NCBI GenBank assembly: GCA_019722365.1
Contig: JADFUC010000242.1
Span: forward strand, 1 to 64,000
Origin: Lithospermum erythrorhizon
Taxonomy: Eukaryota; Streptophyta; Magnoliopsida; Boraginales; Boraginaceae
Length of the DNA stretch: 64,000 nt
Direction of reading: 5' to 3'
Part shown: positions 26,560 through 38,745 of the stretch, in pieces
How the letters are laid out: every line of letters begins with the position of its first letter
Numbering within the stretch: the stretch's first letter is position 1
Notes under the pieces: generated by a model
Seen by the model: only the letters and a program-made list of their open reading frames with translations
The model's database searches: none
What the model was told of the DNA's origin: nothing
Translations under genes and position numbers: made by a program

Positions 26560-28830
26560 GTTACTGCTCTGGGAGTTAGCTGTCGAGATGTTAATACGAG
26601 AGGTATCGATTGAATTAAAACGATCGGTTTTCACCACATAAAAACTATCACAACTCCATTAATCAAACTAACCAAACTTGGCCCAAAACACACAAAAAAC
26701 CCATTTCTTTCTTCTTCCTCTCTCGCCGACAATGACGCCTCCATTTCTTCCTCCCTTTGATTTTTTTTTTTTTTCTTCGATTCAAGGTAAAAAGGGTCAA
26801 AGTGTATTTCTCGAGTTTCAACCATGTTGACCTTTGTTGACTTTTGGGTTTTCGATTTTTAATATTTCCACCGATTCTCGGGGCTTCAAATTAGTTGGTT
26901 CTTGTTGAAATTACTTAGCCTGATGAAATTTCGGACGCTTTTAGGGACGCGAATTTTGGAATTTTAGTTTGACTGGGATATTATCGTATGTAATTATTGT
27001 CTAGGCCGAAATTATAATATAGAGATTATAATAATCGATTTTAGGGGTAGAAAGTGTCGTGAAAAGTTGGGTTGACTTTGGGCTTCACTTCGGCTCGACT
27101 CGGGTCGAAACGTGTTAAAATGATATAATTATGTTTTCCTACATTTATTATTGTTAAGCTAGAGTTTAAATTGTGGTTTAAAGTTCTTGGATGAAGTTTG
27201 GCTTTTGTATTTAAATTAGCTTTATTAGTTTTTGGGTAGTATTGATTTTGGGATTGTAGGTTGTTAGAAACGGGTCTAACGAGTCAAGTTTTAAGCCAAT
27301 TGATTGTTTGGAATTGTTAAGGTGTTAGTATTCGTTAGCTATGAGGCCTAAAGTTTAAGATTTAGAATTCTACTGAACTTTGTCGCTTAGTTTATCGTCA
27401 AGTTTAACTAATAATGTTTCACTTAAAGGACTAACGGGTATTAAAAGTTGCTAAAAGATAATTTTATAACAAAAATTTGTAGTGAATTGTATTTTCTCGG
27501 TGTTCTGCTTAGACTCGAACGCGAAAAAGCTTCATGGACGTGATCGACCGCATCAGCGCCAGTTGTTCCGCCAAAGGTGGGGATTTATCACTCGCTTTGA
27601 TCACCTTATTTATGTTTGAGTTGCCATACGGTAAATTGGTCGTTACTCATGTATCCTGCGGTTATGAACTTATTCGCGGAGTATACTTGAAATTGTGGAA
27701 TGTCGAAGCCAGACGGTGGTCATAAGTAGATGCATTTTCATAGTAGTAGGTTCTATATGAAATTGTTGTATCGAGTATACGGGTGCTATAATCGAGATTA
27801 TTGTGTGCGTTGCCCTCGTTGTTCTATCTTTAGATTTGTTGTAGTCAGGCATAAATTGTTCGAAGCAAGTGTATGTTCGATGCGGTATGTTAGAATTGCG
27901 AAATGTTTGAGTTGAGTATGCTTTAGGATGGATGCGGGTGTTAGCCGGGTGATCCTTCCGAAGGATATGACGACGCCATGCTCGGCGGCGAACTCGCCAG
28001 AAAGGATACGACGTTAGTTGGTGTTCGGGCGTGCTTACCGGGAAAAGTGGATGGAATATTATACGTGATATTGTTATGCTTTTCATTTTCGTAAGTTTAT
28101 TATATTGTTGTTGTGGTATAACCGCTCTCATGGAGAATTTATGTCGCTTTTACTCGCTTGATTACGTGATACGAGATCTCTGGTATAATATGGGTTAACG
28201 TAGTTGAGTCCTCTAAAATGTACGTGATGTCGATGATGATCATTTTGTTATGACGCCGTAGATAATTGATTTATTCTTTATTGTACATATATATACTTTA
28301 TTCCCTAATGGCCTATATCTTTTATTGTGTACCTCATTTGATGTGATAAGTTACCATCCCCCGATTCATTTCCACTCATCAAGCCGGAAATTTTACCCCT
28401 TCCAACCTCCTCCGCATTGGATACAGTGTCATTCGAGAAGTCGTGCAAGGTTCAGAGTGTCCGTTGGTTTTACTCTAGGTGAGAGACGAGTGGCTAGGAT
28501 CCTCGGGTACTATCTTTTTTTCTATTATTATTTTTTATATACCTGCTTTTTCTATTTTTGCTTTGGAGGTTGAAAAATTTGTAAACTATTTTGTGAGTAT
28601 TTTGGGGACTGCATGGATGATTTTTACTACTTTGTTTCGATTAGGCGATGCCACGATGGTTAAACTCCGATTAAAACATTTTGAAATTTCGAAACTATTG
28701 CACTTTCATCAAACTATCGTGTTTTATCATATCAAACAGTGATTTTTGTGTCAACCATGGTACGGTAACTCCTCGGGGAGCATACGTGCTGATAACGACC
28801 TTAACCTCGAGGGGCGCATTTAATTTGCGC
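26560..28830 (+). repeat. Degenerate gypsy LTR-like copy, plus orientation
   Basis: Landmarks match the plus-oriented LTR at 57199-59517. 'gttgacttttgggttttcga' near 26840 corresponds to 'gttgactttttggttttgaa' near 57570. 'gatgccacgatgg' near 28646 corresponds to 'gtatcgccacgatgg' near 59350. A tail with 'gaaatttcga' also matches. The termini are not clear and no duplication was seen. Open frames such as 27670-28131 and 28325-28742 lie within this repeat and are not supported as genes. Confidence 0.5.
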
Positions 28831-29883
28831 TGCCAGTCGCTACAATAACTTCAAGATAATTTTCTAGTTCGACTAATTTTTTACTAAGCCTCGAAATATG
28901 TTTTGGTTTAGTTTTAAAACATTTTGGCCGGATTTGACTTACCTAAGTTGACACAAATTTTGATAGTCTACATGCATTTTGATTTCATTTTGTCGATTTT
29001 GACTAATGGTTAATAATTTTGTTAAGTTAGTTGATTGTGAACTAATTAGATTCCAATGGTTGTTTTACCTAATTAGTGTGTCAACTAATTAGGATTCCAA
29101 TGGTTGTTTTTACCTAATTAGTGTCAACTAATTACTATTTCAACTAGTTACTAGTTATTAGAGTTATTATTTTCAACTAATTATTTTGGACTAATTACCT
29201 AATTATTGGCACTAGAAAATTTCCTTATTGAGATAGAGTATAATATTTTGTGAAGCTATGTGTGTTAATTTTCCAGATAGAGTAATATTTATCTTATTGA
29301 AATTTTCTCCTAATTGGTTGTAGTCATAATGACTTTTGTTGTTTCCTCTGATTTGTACTAATTGTTCTTTTCATTTGTTAGATGCCATTAGCTAGAGGAG
29401 GTAAGGCCGGTAAGTCAATGGAGGCCAATTTTATGAAAAAAGGATAGACATCGTATCGATAAGCTACTAATATCATAAATGGAGAGCTTCCCTTTTGATC
29501 AGGAAGATCACGATAATTTGATTCTCTACCGCTTTCGGGAGGAAATTCTCTCTCAACTATGGATGATCTTAGTTAGGGACCTGCATTTACTACAAATCCA
29601 TTTACATTTATTAATGGAGAGCAGCTTTTAAATGGCAAATTTTGATGCATCAAATGGGGACATGGTTGGTTTAAATGATCACATACAGAATGAGTCCAAA
29701 GAATGAAAGCGAGGGTGAAGAGAATGTCCGGCCACCAACGGAGCGATCCAATGACGACGCCACCTCGGGGTCACGGTCGAAGTAACTCACTGTGCAAGTA
29801 CTCACCGACATGCAAAACTCCGGTGAACGATTCGGGTCCTGTGTCGGCCGCCTGAAAGTAGAGTCATTATAATCCGAACACTG
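28831..29883. other. No gene recognised; one tandem duplication
   Basis: The plus strand from about 29380 has short plausible codon runs beginning 'atgccattagctagagg', broken by stops, of no family I can name. The minus frame 29671-29895 is likewise unrecognised. Confidence 0.4.
29041..29126. repeat. 43-bp tandem duplication
   Basis: Two adjacent near-identical units, 29041-29083 and 29084-29126, each reading 'actaattag.attccaatgg' and ending in 'acctaattagtgt..ca'. A partial third start (actaattact) follows. Confidence 0.9.
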
Positions 29884-32510
29884 TGTAATTACCAAAACCG
29901 ACGGATCACCCGCCTTTAAAAACTACTCAAGCTTCCTTCAAAAACTGACACATATAATATTTCCAAACTAATCACAGTTTAAAAATTTACAATTCATCAA
30001 GTGATATCTAACCAACCAAGTCCAAATATAAACAACATATCCCAAATAAATAGTAATGTCAAGTAAGGCTACAAAAGAGAGTAAGTACTAAACTCAGAAT
30101 ACAAAATGACTACTAATACTCAAGGCGCTAAAGTTTGAAAATAAAGTACAACAATAAAAAACATTCGACAACTCCATCAAATGACCGTGAGGATCCTCCT
30201 CGCCACCCGATGCTCACCTAGCCACTGAACAAACTTCCAACAGCCTCCCCTCGGCTCAAACTAGCCGTCTCACAACTCCGGCACAAACGAAAATGTCGCC
30301 TAAAACGGTGTAAGCCGCTGCTTAGTGGAAACTTAATGCCGGGTGAAACTTAAACCATACGCCACTTACACAGTTATTAGAAATTAACATAGGAGTCAAA
30401 TACGCATATATATATAGATATATAACCGGGACTACCTAGCTAGGCCATATTTATACTTTCAAAGAAAATTCTCATACATCACATGGCATAACATAAAATA
30501 TAGGGTCTCAATAAGGAATACAACTCACTGAATAAAAATCACACCAAACCACATGAAATTGCAAATACAAAGACTCAACAAAAACTATACTTAGTCATCA
30601 ATCACTCATCAACTGATACCATCCGGATTCTAATCCTTGATGCCACATAAGCTCAACCCGTCGATCTACAACGCCTTATACCGAAGTATAAAAACATAAC
30701 CAACGCCTTATAACAAGTATAAAGTCGATAAACAACGCTCTTATACCGACGATAAAGTCACACAACGCCCTTATACCGACATATAAAGTCGATATTAATA
30801 ACGCCTTATACCGACGTATAAAGTTAATATTACACAACGCCTTATACCGACGTATAAAGTCGATAAATGCTCTTAAGTACGACGCATAAAGTTAATAAGC
30901 CAAACAACGCCTTATACCGATTTATAAAAGCTTCATAAACAACGCCTTAAAGAGCCACCTAACCCATAACCATCCCAATTGTAGGGTCATATCCTAATCT
31001 CAAGTCACCTCAAGACATACATAACTCTAACCATCACCTCTCAATAACCATCTACTCTACTCCCAAAAATTATCCAAGACACAATTTTAAACATCTCACA
31101 ATCAGAAGTCAAACAAATGGCTGCCACGTAAATTCATAAGCGACAATGCCACAGAATACAAATAAAGCACATTAAGGCCACGTAAATCGAAGTATAAGTT
31201 GAGATTCAAGCTATTACTTACCTCAAGCACCAACGCCTACGTAATATAATCACATAATCATATCATGTATTCTCACACAAACGACTCACATATAATCATA
31301 CAACAATTACATGTATATCATTCTCACGTAGAATATAACACAACGCATACGCACATCATTCTCACATAATAGTACCACAATAACATGTTCATTCAATTTA
31401 AAGTAAGTACGAGGTAACACTCCGTGAGTTAAGTACTCACCTCTACTACCTATCTCAAAAGTCCTCAGAAGAACGCCGACAAGAACGTGCCCTTCCTACG
31501 GTCAAGGCCTAACACCCAGAAGTATACTCAGAACTAATACCAAGAATTACGTTATAGAATAAACATTCCAACTCTAATCGAACGATTTCTAAATCCATGC
31601 CCAATACGGCGGTAAACTATCGAATTATAATCCCATCGGACACAACCCAATCGATCCCTCGCTAAAATTCCATCTTATCACTTTATCATTACAAATCAAC
31701 TTATAAGTCATTCTAGTTAATCAAAGAGGCCCCTAATTAATAACCTATACTCCGAAATATCAATTACAACTCAACTTGGAATTAACACTTTTTCAACCTT
31801 ATTCACTTTAATCAATTTTAAATCACCAATTTAATATCACAATAGCTACAATAAGGCCCCAATATAACCTCCTACACATTTAAAGTCTTATAAAAATATC
31901 AACCCAAAAAGTCAACTTAAAACCTAAAAACCCAAATATAACGGCCCTCGTAAACGACCTCCAAGTCATGAATTAATCACTATACATCACGTAACTCCAT
32001 AACCAACTAAGATTCATCATAAAATTGAATTATGGAAAAGTCAACTAAATGTCAACCATGTCAAACTCCAAGAATATCTTCAAAGACTTTGAAATTTCTT
32101 ACCTTAACTCAAGAGAATGACGGGGAGAAAGATATTCTACAAACCATTCGTAGTTTGAAATGACACCGAAGAGAGAAATGGAAGAAAAATCATGGGGAGT
32201 GGGCACCCGCCAACATGGCGAGGAAAGAAGACGATTTGCTCATGATGACGCTATTTGACAAGATGATAGATATTTAAAAAATTTAGTCTTCGCTCTATTT
32301 CTCGTTAATTTTCCGCTTTATCGCATTTTAAATCTCGATCAACCTAATTCCAAAGATAAATTTTCCATAGCAAAAAACTACTAAATTATAAATGTAATTG
32401 CCAAAATTTACTTAAATAATTATCATCGAAATTATTTATACCATTCCTTAGGATCCCACCAACGACCTAAAAATTAAATTTTTTTTTTTTTCAACGGTTA
32501 TTACGCTACA
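29884..32510 (-). repeat. Ty3-gypsy LTR, minus orientation
   Basis: Related along its length to the solo LTR at 7841-10555. Shared landmarks include 'caacatatcccaaa.aaata', 'gtgaggatcct', 'ggtgtaagccg', the dyad array, 'gcctacgtaatataatcaca'-type text and 'gaaatttcttaccttaactc' near 32090. It ends with 'caacggttattacgctaca', which pairs with the start of the plus copy at 57199 (tgtaataac). Left end TGTAATTACC, right end CTACA: a TG..CA pair. No matching 5-bp duplication was seen at the flanks, and no primer-binding site adjoins it. Confidence 0.7.
30665..30955. repeat. Tandem array of about 34-bp dyad units
   Basis: Roughly eight or nine units of the form 'aacgccttataccgacgtat' + 'aaagtcgat', with variation. 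Each unit contains the imperfect dyad ttatac / gtataa and could fold as a small hairpin. The array lies within the LTR at 29884-32510. Confidence 0.85.
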
Positions 32511-33710
32511 ATATTTGTATGATGAATTTAAATGAAATGGAAACTAAATCAATATCATATCCATATATGCAAACAATAAATTAATGATTCAATAATCACA
32601 TCATCGCCAACCATTTTGAAATCACGTGTTTCTCTCACACTAAATAATTAAAGATAAATTATCTTTTTCAAGTTCTTAATTTGAATTATTTATTTTTTAG
32701 TTAAATTATCAATAATGTTCAAATAGTCATTTATTATTGATTCATTTCATATATATGGAAGTTGAATTTGATATTTCGAATTAATTTTTTATTTTTACAA
32801 TCAGTTTCATATCGAATCGCACCCAAAACCGATTGAATGAGAAAACCGAAATTGTACTAAACAGAGAAAAATCAAAATATGCAATTTAGTGAGAAAATCG
32901 CACCAAAATCACGGCCATCCTTATGTATCACACTGAATGAATAGTATCTATACGTAAATGATCATGTCTTTGTATAGTTATCGTAGCTTCATACATTTTA
33001 ACTTGCATACCTTACCTTTTGACCGATAAATTTACTAGAGGTCTTCTTAAACGATTCTCCCTCAAATACATTTATTTGACTAGTATTATAATTTGTGATT
33101 ATGATCTATTTGTGATTATCATCTACTAAAAATCTTTTAGTACCTCTTACCGGTACAATTAGTGATTATCATAATTCACACCAAATTGATTCTTCCTCAA
33201 ATTTTATTTTCAATTATGTCTTTGTGCATAACTCCACATAACCCTCTTTTAACATTCTCATCTTATCTATTGAGATCTTTCGGACGTGGTGATATTTCGT
33301 TGCTCAAGATTTTAATCTTTATAACATAGATTATCTGAATTGCATCTTATAATATTCATCTTTAAGTTTTTTATTGATCTTTTTATCACACAAATACACT
33401 GATTACATACACTCCTATATTTATTCTATCCGGCTGGAAATCCAATGTCCAATATTTTCATCACCAATATTGCTAATTAACATAATAATTTACTCCAAAT
33501 AGAAACCCCAAATCATCTTCGAGTCTTGGACAAATGGATGCACTGCGCTGATTTATTTATTCAGGATGATAACAATACAAACTTTTCTTATTTATATATG
33601 AATAATCCTTATTATTAGACGACAAATGAAAAAACGACACTAGTATTTTAAATTACCAATATTATTAGCTACACACTATAGCTGCCTATGAAGACTAAGA
33701 CGCTGGCTAA
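32511..33710. other. No gene seen; AT-rich, downstream of metallothionein gene
   Basis: No recognisable coding sequence. The 3' untranslated region and poly(A) site of the minus-strand metallothionein gene should lie in the upper part of this block, around 33500-33710. Confidence 0.5.
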
Positions 33711-36700
33711 CTAATAAGCAGCACAGGTGGGGCAAGTACAGCCATCGCCACATCTGCAGTTTGCTTTACCAGTAGCAGTATTAGGCCCGGAAGACTCGGA
33801 ACAGTTGCATGGATTGCAACCACAGTGAGCTCCACAGGAGCACTGCTTATGCTCCATGTTGCTTGTTTCATCACCTTTCCCTCCTGAAACACACCTGTGA
33901 ATTTGAATGTTGTAGTGGTCAGTCAGAAATTTGTTATGATCATGAAGAAACTCGGATTTTTTAATAACTAGTAAAATGTACGTGCGTCGTATATAATTAT
34001 TTATTTTGTTGAAAAATAAATGCAATTTGTGTGACTTTTAATACCACATTGGACACGGGGCTCGAATCATGATTCATATTATATACGGCTCACTTTAAGA
34101 AAGCCATAAAAAGTCGAACTCATGAGAATAAAATGTTTGTGAAATTTCACGCTAGCTTGCATGTGTAAGTCGTGCTCTAATATAGCTCATTAGTCTGCCT
34201 TGATAATATAACAATAATAATAATCCAGAGCTGCCCTCAGCCCACTGGTCAAGACTCATTTCTTATGCATACCTCTTGCACCTCAAAAGTTTGAGATGAA
34301 GAGGCACAAATATTCATGAAGTGCATTCGTGTTGTTACGCCTATTAACTATCAAGTAGGAGTTAAGTAGCTAATAAGCAAGTATAGTAAATGGACGATCG
34401 ACACCACCCCCGCATTCTTTTCATTTATATAATTTGAATAAATCTCCCCATCGCTTAGAACCCTACCTGTTAAGACACAAAGAAAAACGAAATCATCCAC
34501 TCACAAAGCAAAAAATATTTTCTGCTGAAAACTCTTGCTTCTCTTGGTTCACTGAACACTACTTACATTCTAAGGTAGTGTCGGGTTCTAAATCCATTGT
34601 ATCTCTTGGGAATCAATGCTCTCAAATGTACCTAAGCACTTCTTGCAGTAGGAAAATCAGTTTTATGAGATAATAAGCCAGACAAGCCTTGGTCGACGTT
34701 TCAAATTTTGATTTCTGTTTTCAAAAAGCTCTTCATATCTTCCGCTGCTCTACTGCTAGCATCCTACATATTTCAAATATTTAAACGAGATAATAAATAA
34801 AGTAATTAACTATTTACGTAACTTTATATTATAATTCATTTTATTCGTGGTTATATGGTCCCTTACAATTTTCTAATAATATAATTTTAATAATAGATTT
34901 AAAAGTTTTGTCATCATACTTTTCTAACAAAAATACACATTATGTAATTTTATTTATTATTAGAAAATATCACTTTTCTCTATTAATAAAAAATACTCCT
35001 TGTGTTATTCTATTTTTTGTTAGAAAATATCACTTTTCAATTGTGTTATTTTTATTTATTGTTTGAAAATCTCATCTCTCAATTGATTAATAATATAAAT
35101 TATTCATAATTCTACTATTCAATTTTATTTTATGTATTCATTTTAGTATGTTTTAATTCATAATTGACTCAATAATATTTACACAAAACTGAATAATATC
35201 AAGACCTTTTTTACGTAAAACCTCTCAATTTTAGCCACGCAAAACAGCCGAAGAGACCACACATTAGATGTCCTTATTCGAATGTTAAATACTCCAAATG
35301 AATTATACTAAATGTAATAATTCACCGCAAAAAATGCGTGTGTATGTGTGTAAAAGGATATGTTTGATATTTTACTGGTACTACTCATCATCAAGATACA
35401 TCTTCTTTTTCGAAAGCTCATCCTATAAGAACTTCATTGTTAACTAGGGTAATTCTGGTGACAAGCACCCAATCTGGGGAAGTTTTTTTCAGCTGAGCAC
35501 GTGAGCGAGGACAAACGTACGGGAGCACTGTGGCTCATGGGAGCGCCTATCAAATCTGGATTGGACGCACCGACTCCGTGAACTGACGGGCGTTACAGAC
35601 GGTATCGAGCAAAGTTCGCCCCGGAATCATAATCCAAGCCATTGGCGCGGCAAGAAAAGCCAAGGGATACCTCTTGAGGGCGTGGTGAGCGCCCTCTAGA
35701 ATCTCACACGGATGGTACGGGTCCTAGATGCGTCAAGTGCTCAACGAGGACGCTTCACAATATTTAAGCAGGGAGATTGTAATAATCTCTAATCGCAAAA
35801 ACGCTGCCAAGGCTGGTGTGATATGTTTGATACGATTTGTCGAGACGCTCTCATATCATCAAGATACATCTTCTTTCTAGTCATCCTATAAGAACTCCAT
35901 TGTTAAGCGTGTCAATCGGGTAATTCTTAAGACGGGGCGAATCTAATCGAAGTTTCCCAAAGGAGCACGCGAATAGACAAAACGCAAGCTAGAAAGACCC
36001 GTGGTGGCTCGTGGCGCGCCTTATCAAATCTAATAACGCACCGACCCGGTGAGTCGACGGGCGTTAATCGAAAATCAACGAAATAAAAGAGGGATATACT
36101 TTAAAAAACTATATCTTTGGCGCAATAATTATTTTAATAAAAATTTAAACCCTTCAATAGTATATATGTGGATGAATATTACTTGATATGGAAACTTTTA
36201 AAATATCTAAGCAATAAATAATTTTAATATATAAAGTCACAAAAAGAAGCTATTCAAATAAGGCATTTAGATACCGATTTGTACATCGAATATTCATGAA
36301 TGGTATATTTATATGGCTATATTTATGCATGTATATTTTAGACCATAATAGCGATGAATTATATTCATATAGATGAAAAACTAATATCAGTATTATTATG
36401 ACAAAATACTCTTATTTGGTTTACTAATTACTAAATATATATTAAATTCAAAAACTAATTATCGCATCTATAGTTTAAAAATAAAGATATTTTTATCTAA
36501 GCATAAAAACTAACATGTTATATATATTATCATAAAAAATTAAATTTTTAAAATAAAATATCCAAACTCCTCCATGCGACATGCTTGGATTTATGCTCTT
36601 AAATCGACAAACTTTTACCCCTTCATCGATAAAAAATAATTTTGATTTGAATAAAATTTAATTTCAATATTAAAATACATTAAAAATTATTATTTGATAA

Positions 36701-38193
36701 TTGTCACCAATTATTATACCACACAAAAATAAAATATTTGAATTCTAATATTTAAGCTATGAAAATTCAAATTTAGACATCGGCTAACGGCTAAAGACGG
36801 AGAGAGTATTATATATGTAACTTGACATCTTTTTTTATTTCCAATTGTTAAAATATATAATATATTCCTAATAGAAAAAATTATTTTTCATTTCATAATT
36901 GAATAATTATCATACAAAATTGTTTACTGCGAGTAGTATCAATTCTCACATTAAAATAAAATTTTAATATGAGTGTACTAATTTCTTACATTAAAATAAT
37001 TAGCATACACATAAAAGTGATAAAACTCTTGCATATATTATAAGAGAATAAATAATTCCAAACTATTTGAATTGTTACAATTTTTAGGCAAAAAATTTAG
37101 GATTTATTAATTATTGAATTGTTATAGAGTCCTTTTTAAAATTTTAGTCCTCATAAGAAGAGAAAATATAGAAAATTTTAACTAATTTTATTATGAATTT
37201 TGATAATTACTTAATAACAAACTTAATAAATTAAGTGTTCAAATTCATCTGTACCATATAATCTCTAAAAAATTAATATAATTCTATTATACGCCTAATG
37301 AAATATGTTGATTTCTTATTTACTTAATAACTTATTTACGCAATAACTCTCATGATGGTGTAACAATAATTTCTCCATAATAATTTTCATAATAATATAT
37401 GTTAAAATGTAGAAATAATGTATGTTAATTTATTTGTTTCTTACGGTAAATAGATTTATTTATGCTTTCAATCGAATTGCATTTACTCCATTATCATGGA
37501 ATCGATATCAGATTTTAATCAATAAACTCCATATCCTAATACACATTTGCATAATTTGAATATATTTTACCAATTATAAAAAATTATACTATAAAAATAA
37601 TAAAATAATTTATACATGCTGGGGATCAGACATATAGAACTAGACTGCATATAGAACTCGGTGGTGTTTAATGACTTTAACAAACATCCCAAATCACACT
37701 TAACTAGTATTTTAGTTCCGATAGTTTTTAATGTTTGAATTTGATCGTGAAACCACAGGAAATTACAAATTTGTTAAAGATTACAAAATAATGACCCAAG
37801 CTAGTTCCAAATTGGTTCCAATTATTATAACAAAAATGATCTACACGTACAATTTGCCAATTTTGTTAACTATATATAGGCAGGCTAATATGCGATTTAT
37901 TTTATTGTTCGGACCAAACCTAGATACGACAACTCCACGAGATCATTAATCAACTAATTAAGTAGGACTTGAGGGCAAATAAATGAAAATTACTTGCAAT
38001 TTGACGCTTTGGTTGAATTGTGGAGTAATATGCTTTGGTTGAATTGTGGAGTAATATGCATTTATAATCTTTATTATTTTCGGGGGCCACATTTAAGCAA
38101 ATCAAAATACCTGCAAGTAACACCACCAGCGCAAGGATAAGAACAGCCACACCTCTCATCGCAGATAACACCGCTTCCTCTCATCTCCGCCAT
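33711..38193 (-). CDS. Type 4 (Ec-type, seed) plant metallothionein, two exons
   Basis: Predicted zinc-binding cytosolic metallothionein of 88 residues. Exon 1 is 38193-38111 (ATG GCG GAG), ending AG before a GTATTT donor. Exon 2 is 33894-33711, entered after a CACAG acceptor and ending in TAG. The reading phase matches across the junction (two bases plus one). There are 17 cysteines in the 6-6-5 pattern of type 4 proteins: positions 11, 15, 17, 21, 27, 29; then 46, 48, 52, 54, 57, 59; then 74, 76, 80, 82, 85. Histidines at 43 and 51 fit the Ec-type metal site. The motifs CGAHCGCNPCNC and CGDGCTCPTC are diagnostic. The family is typically expressed in embryos and maturing seed, where it stores zinc. 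The 4216-bp intron (38110-33895) is unusually long and holds a Cassandra element. It is not known whether this long intron is spliced efficiently. Confidence 0.9.
35354..35597 (+). repeat. Cassandra LTR 1
   Basis: Matches 35817-36067 through 'atcatcaagatacatcttct', 'catcctataagaact', 'ggagcac', 'gtggctc', 'tatcaaatct' and 'acgggcgtta'. The first few bases are uncertain because the TG terminus has decayed here. Confidence 0.8.
35817..36067 (+). repeat. Cassandra LTR 2
   Basis: Second LTR, with a better preserved 5S-like segment at about 35883-35955 and start TGTGATATG. The end is near 'gggcgttaa', where LTR1 has 'gggcgttaca'. Confidence 0.8.
38006..38057. repeat. 26-bp perfect tandem duplication in metallothionein intron
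   Basis: Two identical adjacent units (38006-38031, 38032-38057) beginning 'gctttggttgaattgtgg'. They lie about 50 bases inside the intron from the exon 1 donor. Perfect identity suggests a recent event. Confidence 0.95.
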
Positions 38194-38324
38194 TTCCTTT
38201 TCTATTTGTTTATTTTATTACCAGTTATTATGGTATTAGGAGATGGATTAATGTACAACTTTAAAGAGAGGTGTGGACAATTCCTTCCTACAAATTTTGA
38301 CTTGTTTTGAGGGTATGTGTCCAG

Positions 38325-38357
38325 CATGCAATCAATAACATCCTGAATGCACCACGT
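38325..38357 (-). promoter_or_regulatory. Candidate seed promoter motifs: RY core and ABRE core
   Basis: CATGCA at 38325-38330 is an RY core, the B3-factor (ABI3/FUS3) site, about 130 bp upstream of the metallothionein ATG. CCACGT at 38352-38357 reads ACGTGG on the gene strand, an ABA-response core, about 160 bp upstream. The pairing of RY and ABRE upstream of a type 4 metallothionein fits embryo/ABA control. Both motifs are short and could occur by chance. Confidence 0.45.
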
Positions 38358-38555
38358 TGATTAGAAATCGTAGTTGGCTTGTTAGTAGTAAGCCAACACT
38401 ACGGGAAACATTGGCTGATCACCTCAACCTTCATTCTATTTAAACAAAACAATTGTTCAATTTTATTTTCAATATAATGCTAAAAATAAATAATTTTTTT
38501 AACAGTTATTTGTCTATATAATTTTGATTTCGGTTAAATTATCATATTATTACTC

Positions 38556-38745
38556 AGTCAAATTTTATATATTATTTTTAATTAAATTTTATTTATTTTG
38601 ATTGATTAAAATAATTAAATAAAGACCAATCACACAATTACATGTGTTGATTAGGGTTTTATCCGAGCCTCCAATTAAAAGCGAACACGTATAAATTAAA
38701 GGTTCCCGATATTTTAGCCACCTGATATTAATTAAGGTTCCCGAT
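38556..38745 (+). repeat. Truncated left LTR
   Basis: Direct repeat of the first part of the LTR at 39847. Shared text is 'tcaaattttat', 'attaaaataattaaataaag', 'accaatcacaca', 'gtgttgattagggttttatc', 'gagcctccaatt' and 'gttcccgatattttagcca'. The expected TGTAGACAG start is missing and the block passes quickly into internal sequence. It is truncated at both ends. Confidence 0.75.

Larger units (their letters stand above)
35354..36067 (+). mobile_element. Cassandra-type TRIM retrotransposon with 5S-derived LTRs
   Basis: Short non-coding LTR element of about 714 bp inside the metallothionein intron, antisense to that gene. Two direct repeats of about 245-250 bp (35354-35597 and 35817-36067) flank an internal region of about 220 bp. 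Each LTR holds text clearly derived from 5S rRNA; the second reads 'agaactccattgttaagcgt' then 'gggtaattctta', parallel to the 5S internal-promoter region. LTR1 ends 'gggcgttaca', followed by 'cggtatcgagc', a decayed initiator-Met primer-binding site. LTR2 starts TGTGATATG. There is no coding capacity, as expected of the family. The LTRs differ at many positions, so the copy is old. Confidence 0.85.

Noticed and set aside
27670..28742. Several open frames of 80-150 codons on both strands
   Set aside because: They lie inside a gypsy LTR-like block, overlap each other and match no protein pattern.
30665..30955. Regular short repeats resembling a CRISPR array
   Set aside because: The units are contiguous, vary throughout and lack unique spacers; they are LTR subrepeats in plant DNA.
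33884..33890. Alternative TTTCAG acceptor for metallothionein exon 2
   Set aside because: Using it would break the reading frame from exon 1 and lose the sixth cysteine of the first domain; the CACAG acceptor at 33895 restores both.
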